A stretch of 64,000 nt of DNA from Sycobia sp. Sy_11 (GCA_018907035.1 JACCIC010000053.1:427501-491500); one strand, 5' to 3'; numbered from the stretch's first letter, positions 38,901 through 51,292 are shown. The notes: generated by a model from the letters alone, not told the origin. Made by a program: numbers and translations.

Positions 38901-39975
38901 GGATCTTTTTCTTGACGAGTTCAGCTGCTCCTCCAACATCTCCCGCGTTTCCATTAACACGCGATTGTCCTCCCTTAATTCCGTTATGCGGCTTTTGTAA
39001 TACTCAATGTCAGTAAGTTTTTCTCTGTAGCGGGCAACTTCCGTTTCTAAACGATCTGCTCGTTCTGCTCTTTCAATAGCGGCATCTAGCTCGTCTCTGT
39101 AAGATTTTGCCGTCCTAGCTTCCAACAATAATTCCTGATTTTCTTCTCGCAATTTTATAAGTACTGTTTTGTTGTGTTCTAATTCTTCTTTGCATTCAAT
39201 CAGAGCTTCTGTTTTTTCTTCAAGCTCCTGTCGCTGTTTTCTTACTTTTGATTTCCAATCAGCGAGTTCCACAGCATAACGATGAACTTCTTCTCTATTT
39301 GTATTACAATCTCGATTACCAGTACTAGAAAGATTGAATAACCTTTCCAACTTAATGGACATTGACGATGCACTCATTCCATCCTTCTTTGACGTTGTCA
39401 TTTCTTCTCTATCTGCATCAGAAGCACCTTGTATGATACCTAATATTACGTTTTCTTTATTTTGATCGTCAACACTACTATCGTCACCAGTATAATCTTC
39501 AAAACTATTACCATCGTTATTCATATTAGCTTCTTGTATACTTCTTAACTTATTACGATAAGCATTTTTTTCTTGTAACAACTTTTTTACTCTTGTAAAC
39601 ACGTTGCCCATATTAACATTTTCCATAGATTCTTGGGTTACAACTATGTCTTGATAGTCCGTCACCTGCTTAATACAATCAACTATTGCTAATTGTATAT
39701 CAACATTTAATGATTTTATTCTTGTTATAAAATCTTCTTTATTTGAACATTGTACGGCACATCCCAAAAGTAAAAGAAGTAATAGTTTTGCTTCTGCAAC
39801 ATTTTTTTCAGGCTCCTTTCCTAATTTATAAGTATTTGGCACAACTAGTAATAAATGCCCTAACTTTTCTTCATAAAAATGCTTCATATTGTCAACAATT
39901 ATTTCTAGATTCTTTACACGTACTCTTGATTCCCCACCCGATGGTGTTAGTCCTTCATGTAGAGGCTCTGGATCA
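35979..39975 (-). CDS. Girdin: Girdin exon 3 (giant terminal coding exon)
   Basis: The exon is 3997 bases. After ATTAG it opens with T-GAT (IDPEPLHEG) and runs uninterrupted to the stop, encoding 1331 of the 1378 residues. Its promoter-proximal quarter (above about 38.7 kb) uses AT-ending codons, while the rest uses almost only G/C-ending codons. Because of that bias, long antisense frames are open over it; they are shadows. Confidence 0.95.
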
Positions 39976-40718
39976 CTAATTTAAAGAAAAAGTTTTATAT
40001 TAATATACACTATATCAAGGTAATGTTTAATCAAAACAGATCATGTTTTATGTAAAATATTTAATATTGTTCAAGTAATGAGTTGAATATCAAAAAAGAG
40101 TTTAACAAAAAAGTATATGAAGGCTGAAAATTAAGATTTAGGAAAACAAAATAAGTGAAGTAAAATTGAAAAAAAACTTCTTCTAAGATAAACTTTTAAA
40201 AGTTTACGAGAATACATCCTAACTTTCTAATAATAATACTAATAAAAATAGTTTCCAAAAAACAATACAGATATAGTAAAGAATTTTTCATATAACTTTT
40301 AAATTAAATAAATTCAGTATCATGATGATTATAATGATAAAATAATAACAATAATGATGAAAAATAAAAAATTAGACATGACTTTAAGTAGATTATATTG
40401 TTTAACATAAAATAATTTTGTGCATTAGTAAAGAATTCATAGTATTAGGCATAACGTATAGCATACCACAGAAATAACTTAATAAACTTACATTTGAAGG
40501 AAAACATTGTGCAATAAAACACCATCGACAAGGTCATTGTAATTAGTTAGTGCATTTGGATCTTCTAGGCAGCTGATAAACTGAAGACAAATTATTTAAG
40601 ATCAAATCCTAATATTTAAAAGGTATCTTTCTTTATTTATTTGAGTAGTCCTATAAGATAAACTTACCCATGTTACCAGTGGCCCACACAAAAATTCACT
40701 AATTTCGGAAGAAGCCAT
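35979..40718 (-). CDS. Girdin: Girdin/Daple (CCDC88 family) scaffold, complete, three exons
   Basis: On the minus strand, exons 40668-40718, 40492-40580 and 35979-39975 join in one frame of 1378 codons. Residues 1 to about 190 form the HOOK domain: SEISEFLCGPLVTW, then CLEDPNALTNYNDLVDG, LEIIVDN, LLLLLLGCAVQCSNKEDFI and DIQLAIVDCIKQV. This is followed by nearly 1,000 residues of coiled coil, then a basic Ser/Arg segment (VRRVRKAGSGLFNRSSRRSS, about residue 1135), an acidic Asp/Glu run (about 1190) and a polyalanine run (about 1268). The protein ends WYEYGCV, the Gly-Cys-Val PDZ ligand by which vertebrate Daple binds Dishevelled. Family members link microtubules, actin and membranes in polarity, migration and Wnt signalling. 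I saw no clear G-alpha-binding (GBA) motif before the C-terminus. The family call is firm; the choice between Girdin-like and Daple-like function is inference. Confidence 0.95.
40492..40580 (-). CDS. Girdin: Girdin exon 2
   Basis: After TTTGTCTTCAG it encodes FISCLEDPNALTNYNDLVDG and VLLHNVFLQ, then two bases of an Ile codon before GTAAGTTT. Typical HOOK helix segment. Confidence 0.93.
40668..40718 (-). CDS. Girdin: Girdin exon 1
   Basis: Seventeen codons, ATG at 40718 to TGG before GTAAGTT. Encodes the opening of the HOOK domain, ending at the conserved PLVTW. Confidence 0.93.
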
Positions 40719-41326
40719 TTTTACAAAACCAAAATATGTTGTATTCAAATATTTATGCTCAACAAAGAACGAAATCGCATAAACATTTCATTTTCAATAT
40801 GGATAACTCTCTTGTCAATTAAAAAAATATTATCAAATCATAATTACATGTAACGAAAAACCAACATTTGTGTATTGATTATATCTTTAAAAAACGAGAA
40901 ATTTCTGAATAAGTATTCATGATACCTGATACAATGAATATCAGATACTAAACCATAAATACTCTACGCCACTCTATATACAAATATTAACAGAAATAAA
41001 GTGCACGTAAAAGACAGTAAAAGACAACAGACAACACTATTAATAATATAGAAGTTTATGAAAACAGTAGATACTAGTTGTGGTACTAGATTGTCATTTT
41101 ATAATGTCAGTGCTGTAAACACTGAAAACTGTGTAAAGGGTGGCCCCTAGTGATCAGGTCAGTTTCACAAAGGATCCGCAAGGTCCGCTGTGTGGCGTTC
41201 CGATCGCACTTAAAAAGGGGTATTAAAAACACGTGATATAGGAGGCAAGTTCAAAACAGTTCAAATATTTTAGAAAATATACGATATGAATAAACGATAT
41301 TTAAACATTCTTAATGAACTTATCAG
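40719..41326 (-). promoter_or_regulatory. Girdin 5' UTR and promoter region
   Basis: This is sequence upstream of the Girdin ATG on the minus strand. A more GC-rich patch at about 41140-41220 could be the core promoter. No TATA or Inr was singled out, so only the location supports this. Confidence 0.35.
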
Positions 41327-41572
41327 GTGAAACAGTCGAAATTGCTGAATTCATTATATATCCGAACAGAGGAACTGGACTATATCAATCAGATTAATGC
41401 AGTAGTATATAAAAATCAAAGAAATATAAATATTTTGCAATTTGTTATCAAAATTTCTTTCTTAAATAATTCTAAGCTTATTAAATCATATTGCACTTGT
41501 CAAGCTATAAACTCAGATTGTTACAAGCACATAGTGGGTACTGTTTTTTTTTTTTTTTTTTTTAATATGTAA
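41327..41572 (+). pseudogene. Candidate fragment of a SWIM-type zinc finger protein
   Basis: An 81-codon frame carries LIKSYCTCQAINSDCYKHIVG, close to the SWIM pattern (CxC...CxH followed by a hydrophobic helix), but with CxxH instead of CxH. It runs into poly-T-encoded phenylalanines and stops. SWIM fingers occur in Mutator-type transposases and in many uncharacterised insect proteins. No flanking domain was recognised, so this is probably a decayed piece rather than a gene. Confidence 0.3.
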
Positions 41573-43093
41573 GTTTCGAGGAAATAATTTTACAGGAATC
41601 CCAGCATTTTCGTAATTAGTAAATTGTAATTTAAGCATGATCGGAATGCACAAATCATTCCGTATAACTGTGAGAAATTAAAAAATTAAAAACCTTACTT
41701 AGAAAAAAAAATGGAAAAAAATGTTATTAATTATCATGTTTTGAGGTAATTGTATAAATTTTTCGAGTAAACAATACATAATTAATAAAAAAAGAAAGTT
41801 GGCTTTGGTATATTTATGATCAAGTTTAGAAAGATCGCAGCTTGTTGTCTGGATAGTAATATATAAATAATGACTACTATTTTATATGGATTGAAATTAT
41901 ATTTTAACAAATAAGGATCCTTTGAAACCTGTACGGCATCAACAAAGATCACGATTTTATTTAGATTTCATTTTGTATTTTAAAATATGGGGAGAATAAT
42001 AAGTATTGGCAGATTTGAATTCATTGATAATGCCGCCTTGGTCCTGCCCATACCGGATATGCCATTGTACAAAATTGTGACGGCACTGTAAGTAAGCGGG
42101 CCTAAACATTGCAATTTCGTGTTTAAAAAATATTTCAAATTTTACAATTTTCAAAAACTTACCACCAGAAAAACTAAAAGATCTTTAAACAGAGCAGTAT
42201 AGTAGTATAAACTTTTCAATATAAAATCAAATAAAAAACGGTTAGTAACTTATAGAGAAAGGAAACTGCCCAAATGTCTGAGCGGGTCTCAGTCTAAATC
42301 TGGTAATATCTAAGTTTGAACTGTTCGAACGTGATTTGAGAAAGTTTATTATTATGATTCTTATTTTCTATCCATGTAATCTAAGTAGTAAGTATCTAGA
42401 TAAAAGTACACAGTCCTCTAGCGGCCAGAAAAGCAAGGTCCGACACCGCGGTGCGCTACTTTATAATAGGTATATTTTACATACCTACCTTATTTGCAAA
42501 TGCAATGGTGTTTGCAATGCAGGCGCATGCGATAGATCGTTTGTAATGTGGACACCGGATTTGTTGAATAGTCGAAAATTTGAGATCAATTTCTCAATAT
42601 AAGTATAGCGAAGTGTCAAGTAATAAATCAGAATAAATCCAGTAATATCAGGTAATATATTAGGATGATGAAACTGGACGGAAGCTAGTCAGTAGCTCAA
42701 CCCTTGACTGATTTCAAAGAAAGTGGTGTTGAGCATTAATTAGACTTTCTAGTCTAAGGCTGCAGCCAAAACAGCAGCAAGAACCAATATTAGAATGATA
42801 TCTAATGATATGCATCAGTATAATTTGTGCATATAATAATGTCAGGTTCTTAATTCACGACCGAGTTCACTCTAACGCGGGTGCAGTGGGATTGGTTATA
42901 TCATTGTTCGATTAAACAGCAATTAGTCAATATAGTACCGAATATAGTACGAGGATTTACTTAGTACAATTTTTAGGTTATATAATGAGATTAAAGTAAA
43001 AGGTTAATTTCTTTACCGTAGACGCAAGGATTTCAATTTCTTATTTTTTAATATTATTACTCTAAAATTAAATAAAACGATAATTAATTAATT

Positions 43094-43273
43094 ATGGAAA
43101 CTAAAGTAGAGAATCTAAGGCAAAAACTGAAGCGCAAAAAGAAAAGAACAGCAAACAGCAATGCAAATGGTAAAAAAGTTTGCAATATTGACGTCATTAT
43201 TACGGTGGTGAGCTTGATTTTGATACGTAAATGCATATATTATATTTCACGTTTTAAAAATAATCTGCAATGA
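43094..43273 (+). CDS. Short unrecognised open frame or first-exon candidate
   Basis: Fifty-nine codons from ATG. The first 26 are lysine/arginine-rich (VENLRQKLKRKKKRTANSN), and a usable donor (AATG|GTAAAA) follows directly. Without splicing, a hydrophobic segment (VIITVVSLILI) comes next. It could be the first exon of a plus-strand gene, but no downstream exon was found. Confidence 0.2.
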   Translation: METKVENLRQKLKRKKKRTANSNANGKKVCNIDVIITVVSLILIRKCIYYISRFKNNLQ

Positions 43274-43455
43274 ATTTCCTATAATTATCGATAAGATATA
43301 TTTGTAGATAATAGATACCTAAATTTTCGAAAAATAAATTAACTACAGTGACAATCACAGTTATATTTAAGCAGATTTAAGATGAATCAAATGTGACTCT
43401 GTACTCTGTAATCTCTTTTAGATCTTATAATATTAAAATTAATTTTTTATTAATG

Positions 43456-43460
<5 letters not shown>

Positions 43461-43515
<55 letters not shown>
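43461..43515. repeat. (TA)n microsatellite
   Basis: About 55 bp of uninterrupted TA. Confidence 0.95.
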
Positions 43516-43516
<1 letters not shown>

Positions 43517-44749
43517 TTGATTAATGTGCAAGATAGATAACTTTTAATTGAATACTTTTTTATATCCTGGGCTATTATACGTTTAATTTTTTTATGTTTT
43601 ATAAATATCAGTTGCAAACCAAGCTTAGAATATGTAATTTTAGAACATATGGTTTTTATTTGACGATATAGAAAAAAATATATAAAACCATTTAAGACAG
43701 TTTCTAAAAAGCACAAAATGATATTGAATATTTGCGTATAAAATCGTACATTGTTTTCCCAAATAAATCCATTTGCATTTAGTCATCTTTTAAAATTATA
43801 GTTTCAGCAAACCCCTGAAAAATGCTTACTTTATACGACGTGACACCCACTGGCGGAAAACTAATTCAATTTCTATATTAACTAATGTACCGTGAAAATG
43901 TAATTATTCAGTAAAAGAATGTAACCGTGCGGGATTTAGTCAACTTTACAGTAAGCGGCTACATAAAGTTTTATTTATATTCTGATAAGTAATTTCACAG
44001 ACCCACAAAAAAATGGTCTGATCTCGAAAAAAGCGTGACACGAGCTTTCTTACGAATTTTGAGCCGCGGAATCCTAATCTGGTATTAAAATATAAGAATT
44101 TTCACTCGGAAAGTCGAAGAAAAATAAAGACAAAATTTGATAACCGTTTAAAAACTCTGTAAGGGTTTCATGTTCGTAACTTTGTTTTTTTTTCTTCAAA
44201 TTGAAACAATTATTTTTTACATAGAATTCTGAAAGAGATCATTTTACGTAAATACGATCTAATACCTATTTACCAAGCTATTTACACTTGAAAAGTGTAG
44301 TTTTAGTTATTATCGACATTTTACAGACTATTAAAGAGCTTAAAATCTTTGTCCCCAAATTATTTTTTAAACGGTTAGTAAGACACAATATTTTATAAGA
44401 ATTCATTAATTTAAAATGCGTAAAAGAACGTATGCTGTGTTCCAGGTTCGATTCTGGCCTTGTTCATACCCAATCATTGTCAATACATGATCTCAGTGAC
44501 AGAGAGTTTTTCAGGTGCAGTGCTATGAGAGAAACTGGATCCCTTCCCCTACCCCTTCTCTTTAGATAAAACAAACGCTATAATTACATTAAAAAAACAA
44601 TCTTCTATCCTTTAAAACGCGAGGTAATATTAAGAGTATAAACATAGCGTAGCACTATTACTAAATTTTATCACTACTTAATTAACTAGATTTTAACATT
44701 TTCTTTAATTCTGAATTAATATTAATTAAAAATGTTTTTCCAACACATT

Positions 44750-44824
44750 GTAGACATCCGTCGGCGATTAGCACCGGTATTTCGACGCATAAATAGAGCG
44801 ACGTTAAATAACATTAAAAAAATG
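44750..44824 (+). mobile_element. SINE-like fragment (3' tail)
   Basis: The 48 bases from 44777 share GCATAAATAGAGC, ACG.TAAAT.ACAT and AAAAAAATG with 58625-58672 (about 40 of 48 identical). The A-rich end and dispersed occurrence suggest the 3' end of a retroposon. Confidence 0.45.
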
Positions 44825-45764
44825 TTTGTCTCTATTTTCTACTTCGATTTTGCAATTTTAGCCTCGCTACACAATGTTTTAATATGAAAACTAAATTATC
44901 TTACAGATCACTTAGATAAACATCATAAGTTCTTTTTCCCTAGACTTTAATTGATCATTAATTATTAATGAATAATTGGATAAATAAAAAGAAAAAAAAA
45001 TTACGTTACATGGCCTTAAGCTTTATTGCCACGTTTTTGTACTTCGGCTATAAGCTCATTAATAAGTTTTTGTTTTGTTTTTATTTCCAAGCATCGGGAT
45101 ATGCTTTATTCACATCGAATGGGGCTACGTTTTTTGTCATTCTTTTTCTAAACTTAATGTAACACTGGACAAAATGTTCTAAAAACAACTTCTGCAAGCT
45201 GACTGCATATATCTTTTATAATTTTTTTCTTTTTTTTGGCGCTAAATACCCAATTCGTACATCTCAACAGTTGCAATTCTTACGATTTTGCTTTAGGTCT
45301 TTTATAATCGGAGGCAACTTCCGACCTGCTACAAAAAAAAAATGCTCGTCAGACTTCAATTTATGGTATCCCAATATGCATATGGAAGATGCGCAGCTAT
45401 CGATGCCGTAAATTATTTTTTGTATTTAGAGTTTTGTATAACTGTGAACCTTACACAGTTAGCATATTCTTAACTTCTATTAAAAGCACTTCAATTTTCT
45501 GTAAATGTACGCAGGTAGCATGAAATCGGCTCAAAGTTCGATGGTAAAGACAGGAATAAATGTACATCTGCTCTACATGTCCAGCTCGATACTTAGCACG
45601 ATACTAAATTAGAATTTTTATGCCTAGTTAATATATATTTAATCAGTGTGTGGAAGTATTAAAAACGCATCGTGTCCTTACACTTCTAAAAACAATTCTG
45701 GCGTTAATATTTTTACCAAAATTACCTTCTTCAACGATAAACAATCCAAATACACGTAAGGAAC

Positions 45765-45841
45765 GTGGCCTGTTCGAGTTTAAGACCTCCGGCCTCCGAC
45801 GATTGACGCTAAAGCCGTTGTAAAAATTTTCACTTACTTTG
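45765..45841 (+). mobile_element. SINE-like fragment (body)
   Basis: Shares GTGGYCTGT, CGAC.GATTGAC, GCCG.TGTAAAA and TACTTTG in the same order with 58527-58594, where these follow a tRNA-like head. Probably an older, truncated copy of the same family. Confidence 0.45.
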
Positions 45842-46259
45842 TCTAAAAATTCATTGACGAGCTTCGCTGTAGAAATGCGCTGTATAAAAAAAGCATATAT
45901 AAATAAAGCAACGTTATGTAAAATAAAAATAAAAGCGAATTGTATCTACTACGTTTATGGCATAAAATGAGAATGGATTTACTAACCTAAAACATGATAT
46001 AATACGAAATATTTCGAGCCTATTGTCACAATTTTAAACTCGGCAATTTTCCATTCTCTTTTTAGCGGCATTAATATTTCATTCGCATATCTACGTTTTA
46101 AACTTTCAATTGGTAAAAACAGCATAAACGTTCGCGCGCGTGCTTATTTAAGTAATGCTGAAAATCAATCGATAATTGATCTGTCGAGGAGAGATAGGCC
46201 TTGAAAACCTACTCATAATAGAGTATAAAAGTGAGTATAGATTTATTTTATACTTTTTA

Positions 46260-48360
46260 ATCAAATTTTAAAAGTTTTCATTAAAAAATTCTTTTCGTCC
46301 ATCAGATTGCAAGATTCACTGATTTTTGCGCACCTTTGGTCGCAAACGTCGTTGTCATTCTTTGATTTTACTAGAATGTCGTATGCATAATGTGAAAATG
46401 GATTTATAACTCTAGTAAGTAATGAGACTCTTCGTATTCTTAAAAGTAAAGAATCCTTTCTACAAAATCTGCTTGCCAAGTATTATCAATTTCACGTATA
46501 TAATATTTTCTTCGTTAATATTTACGACGCACTTGTTTGTACATCTATTCAATCACTTTTTTAGCGTTTCATTGTTTTCCTTTTTTGTTGACATTTTGAA
46601 TTTATTTTATTTGTGGATAAGACCAAATATTAATTATTGAAATTATGTATAGAAAACATAAAGAATTTCAATAGCAATTCTACTCGCGTTTGATACTTTT
46701 CAGTTTTCTGTTCTTTGATCTAGACATAATTTTCTCTACCTCCCCCTTTAATTTGGTATAGATTAAATTCATCTTTGTCATAATAATCTTTGAATTTTGC
46801 TTATACCTTTAATTAACTTTATTGTACTTTTCTCTGGTTTTCTTTAGCTGACTAAATGGTCTAGTATTAAATGTAATAAAATAATGTACTTCTTTCTGCA
46901 GGATTGGATTCAGTATTTTCAGAATACGGTATAATTTTCATCGGTAGCTACTCCGATACTGCAAAGTCGTTTAGTTTCTATATTAAAATTGCTATCCAAT
47001 GTACTATTGAATCCAATGCCTGGAGGATCTCGACTCTCTTACGTACCTCCCAAATTTCTCCCAAACAAGTTGTGACTATTGATGGTAATGATTTGAAAAA
47101 ATGTAGAACGACATATGCAGTATACTTCACGCTTTTCTTTAATAATTGATTGGGTTTTATTGTCGCGATTGTTCATTCTAGATAATCGCTCGATAATTAA
47201 TAATCTACGTTACTCAATAAGCTCAATAAGATCATACCAATACTAAATTTTTATCGAAGAGTTTTCTTTGTTATTTTATATTTATAGGTATGAAACCTCC
47301 CTTTTTTAAGATTTAATACTCCTACTGAAAAACCGTTGGTGAAATAATATTGACATCTTTTTTATACTCCTCGATAAGTGTACAGACTCGTCTTCTTTAC
47401 GTTTTATATGATTAACTACAGAATCATCTGGTATGTGATTTTCATCTAGTAATAATAATAATAATAACAACAACACATCAGTTGTTTCATTTTTGCATTT
47501 TTAATTGTTAAATTTCTCATTTACTGATTAGAATTGTCATCAAAATCGACATCCTTTTTGAAAGCCGATCGAATTATATTTTTACCATAAAACTCAATTT
47601 TTTTTCTCGATTTGATTGGCTTTTCAATGCTGTCTGGTATCCAAAATTTGAAACTGATAACTCTTAATTTTTGATTTAACAAGTTTATAAAGATGTATAA
47701 TTACTCGTTTCAATGTATTACTTATAATCTTTTCGAGACTCTCTTTTTCATAGGTTTCAGTAGTGTAGGTCTGTTTTTAATTATACTCTTAGAAACTTTG
47801 GACTCATTCATACCCAGTCAACTCCCTCTTCGTTTCTTAACCATATTCTTTTTTTCAGTCTTACAGGACAGTTTGATCTCTAATCTGTCAGGTAAATTTA
47901 CTGTTGTAGAAGCGCATAATTTTTCCTACGACCTAAGTATCTGAAGTACTATATGTTGTTTTGGGCTTGGCTAACATTCCACTCAATTCCAAATATAGAT
48001 AAAGCAAATAAATTGTATTATACGAAAGAAACTATTGCTATTCCAACTGCCTGTTATGAACTTGATGTTTATGAATCAATTTTTAGCAAAGGCTTTAAAA
48101 GCTAAAGAAGTAATTTTTTCCTTAAAAGCTAACAATAATACTCTTGAAAGTGAAATTGAGTGCAGTGTTCCAGTGCAGACATCACAATTCAATAGGCGAT
48201 CTACTTGCTTTTGCAGTTCGATTTCTCACAGAAAATATTTAATACAACTCCCATTTACCAGTGAAAGTATTAAGAATAATCGTACTCAGATTAGAGTTCA
48301 ATATTATTGCTGAAGCTTACGTCGAAATTATATAACAAAAATCCTTTTTGTTCTTTTACA
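46260..48360. pseudogene. Coding-like debris, unrecognised, possibly from a virus-like or Polinton-like element
   Basis: Several short frames on both strands have protein-like composition: 46904-47149 and 48035-48313 on plus, and about 47420-47930 on minus broken by many stops. The plus frame at 48035 contains SLKANNNTLESEI and, about 45 residues on, TQIRVQYYC. Upstream in another register lies IPTACYELDVYESIFS. The arrangement faintly resembles an uncharacterised protein type I associate with virus-like elements in insects, but I cannot confirm it and the frames are broken. No intact gene. Confidence 0.2.
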
Positions 48361-49325
48361 GTGTTTCTGTAGTATATAAAACATAGTAAGTTTCATCTAA
48401 GTATATATATCTATACCTACCTGTAGTATTAAATACATAGATCATCTACAAATTCCAATGGTCGGAAATCACTATTAGACTTAATATTAAATCTTTACAG
48501 TGTGAATCATTTATAGTTCTGATATATATATATATATCATAAGTCGCCCATTCTGCCAATCAGGAATCAGTCCAGCGACGAAACTGGGATATACCATATG
48601 GTAGAATATTTAATTCATTAAATACATGTGCAAAAAAAATTACTTGTATTATTTTCTGCTGCTGCATAAAAAAAGGATGTCATTCTAAATGCAGCTGTCG
48701 CATTAGACGAGTACATGATCGCATTATGAGATTCCAAGACACTAATCGTAGTTATTTTCAACTTTAAAAGCAATAATGATATTCATCTTTCTATTCAAAC
48801 TTAACATTTGTAGATCTTACCATCGTGTAGTTTTATATACATATATGTATAAACTTAGAAAACTAATGGAAATCCATCGACTGAAGTCAGATTTTTTGAA
48901 ATCGCATATTTCAAATACTTGAAGAAATGCATTATGAAATTGAGGTTGCAGAAATAGACAAGAGTAAAAAAGATTGGATTAAGATTAGTATTAGGAAAGG
49001 ATGGACTTTATTCAATACTAAGGAAACTTTCATGCTTTAGAATATAGTTTGAGTTGGCAGTGAAGAAAAAAAAAACCAGAATTGAAAGTAATTATTCTAC
49101 TTACATATAAAGCAAACTAATAAATATTTTTATCGCTCTTACAGCCTTTTTACATACTGATATAAAGTTGTGTGTATATATGTATATAATAATAATAATA
49201 AGTGATGATATTTAGACTATCCTTATTTATAATTAGGCCAGTAGAAGTTAAAGTTTTAAAATTAAAATTAATTTTGTTTGGTAAAGAACAAGCTGTCTGT
49301 CCCATCCACCAAAGCTTTTTCCGAA

Positions 49326-49369
49326 TCTGAAGAGATCGACGCCTTGAGCCGCTTCGTCTCCTCTTCAGA
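49326..49369. other. GC-rich stem-loop in AT-rich DNA
   Basis: TCTGAAGAG (49326-49334) pairs perfectly with CTCTTCAGA (49361-49369). An inner GACG/CGTC pair extends the stem around a 13-base loop. Confidence 0.55.
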
Positions 49370-49809
49370 GACTCGTAACTAATTTTAAATTCAAGGACTT
49401 TTACTATAAAAATTCAATTTTGATTTTAATATTTCAGCTTTCAATATTTTTGGAGCAAATTCAGGCAACTTTCAGCAATTTTTTTTCTAACAAGTTATGC
49501 CTTTCCTTTATGATACGTTTTTAAGTTTATTTAAGTTTTTACATTCATTTTAATTGATTTTTGGTTATATTTTTGAAAATAAATAACAGTCATTTATCAA
49601 TCAAATAATATTAAATTAGATGTTAACCCAACTATTTCATCTATTTATCAATATATATTTTATACATATATATATATAATGGAACGTATAAACGATTGAA
49701 GTAATAAACAAGCGTTCTCTCCTGAAAAAACAGGCACAGCAGCCACGATATTAATTTTTTGCAGCAGTAACAATTGAAGTATGTATAAGTACCATCATAA
49801 TGAGAATTA

Positions 49810-49814
<5 letters not shown>

Positions 49815-49849
<35 letters not shown>

Positions 49850-49856
49850 GCCTGCA

Positions 49857-49887
<31 letters not shown>

Positions 49888-49895
49888 GCACGCAC
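49815..49895. repeat. Compound (TA)n-(AC)n-(GC)n microsatellite
   Basis: TA array (49815-49846) followed by an AC array and an alternating GC run; all are alternating purine/pyrimidine, with Z-DNA or cruciform potential. Confidence 0.9.
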
Positions 49896-49983
49896 AGTAT
49901 ATAAGTTAAAGTTACATAAAATAATACACAAAGATCGGAGAATAAAGCGATATAGAAATAATACTCAATATTTCTCTCTCCCT

Positions 49984-49988
<5 letters not shown>

Positions 49989-50044
<56 letters not shown>
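49989..50044. repeat. (TA)n microsatellite
   Basis: Uninterrupted TA array. Confidence 0.95.
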
Positions 50045-50045
<1 letters not shown>

Positions 50046-50623
50046 GTATATGCACGCACAATTCGAGTTGCGCCAATTTTCCTTGCATCCGCGGCGCGCG
50101 AAGACTGATGCAAGAGCATCAGTTGTAATAGTGAAGTAGCGTATAGCGCGCAGCGAAAATTATTATTCCTCTTCTTATTATTAAATGTGTATCGATATGT
50201 ATGTACCGTAGTGCGCGTCCATATACGCGCGGCTTGTACGTTGATATCGTTATCGGTATTCATAATATAAATATAAATACATACATATAATGTGTGTATA
50301 CTGCGTTTACATAATATAACGTATAATATAACGCTGGTGTGCACAGGTGCCTCATCAGCTGTTTAATCAAAAACGGCGAGATCAAAGGCCTTTCGATTCA
50401 TAAAATTATATGAAAAAAACAGATAGGCGCACATTAATACGAGTTATTAGAGATACGGTACGATTTTCAATAATTTTACGAATACCGTACAATAATATCG
50501 CGTGTATCAAATTTACATATATACATACATACGCTTGTGAAAGTACAATGTATACATATACATACAATGGCTGTCGACATTGCGAACGAAATCCGCGTAG
50601 AGCGAGTCAGGCCAGTGCGGGTG

Positions 50624-50626
<3 letters not shown>

Positions 50627-50677
<51 letters not shown>
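50627..50677. repeat. (TA)n microsatellite
   Basis: Uninterrupted TA array. Confidence 0.95.
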
Positions 50678-50681
<4 letters not shown>

Positions 50682-50784
50682 ATAATTTATAAATATATTT
50701 ATAAAGCATACCTTCTAATACAAGTAAAATGCTCTTGAGTTTGGCTCGTTTTCCTGAATTCCTGCTCTGATTGATGTCATAACA

Positions 50785-50812
50785 TTATATATATATATAT
50801 ATATATATATAT
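50785..50812. repeat. (TA)n microsatellite
   Basis: Short TA array. Confidence 0.9.
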
Positions 50813-51237
50813 CAATTAATAATAAAAATAGGTATCGCATTAGTTTGTACTATTTTAGCTTGGCAATAGGAATGGTAGTACCCTTTTAAAGGGAGAAAAA
50901 GAGAGAGAGAGAGAGAGTAAAGGTATAGATCAGTATATTATAGATCGACCTGGATCGACTGTTAGACGTACGCATCCGCACAGTCCGCACAATAAGGTAC
51001 TTATTCTTTGATCGAGAATTTTTTTTCTATCTTCCTGATGGAGCGGGTACAAGCGGTTTGATCGTGTGATATCCAATCCAACCAATATAGGTATACAAGC
51101 TATAGAATACATGTGTATGATCGCCCATGTATGCATAGCTGCTGCCTATACCTGGTGCAACGCGTGATGCGATACGCGAGCGAAGAGAAGAGGTCGTCGA
51201 GCCACTGAGCACACAATATGTGTGCATCTAGACACGC

Positions 51238-51292
51238 ATACACACACACACACACGCACACACACACACACACGCGCGCGCGCGCACGCACG
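51238..51292. repeat. Compound (AC)n-(GC)n microsatellite
   Basis: AC array with one G interruption passing into alternating CG and then CACGCACG. Confidence 0.9.

Noticed and set aside
44435..44475. tRNA T-arm-like CCAGGTTCGATTCTGG
   Set aside because: No acceptor stem, D-arm or anticodon arm can be built around it. At most it is part of the SINE-like debris next to it.
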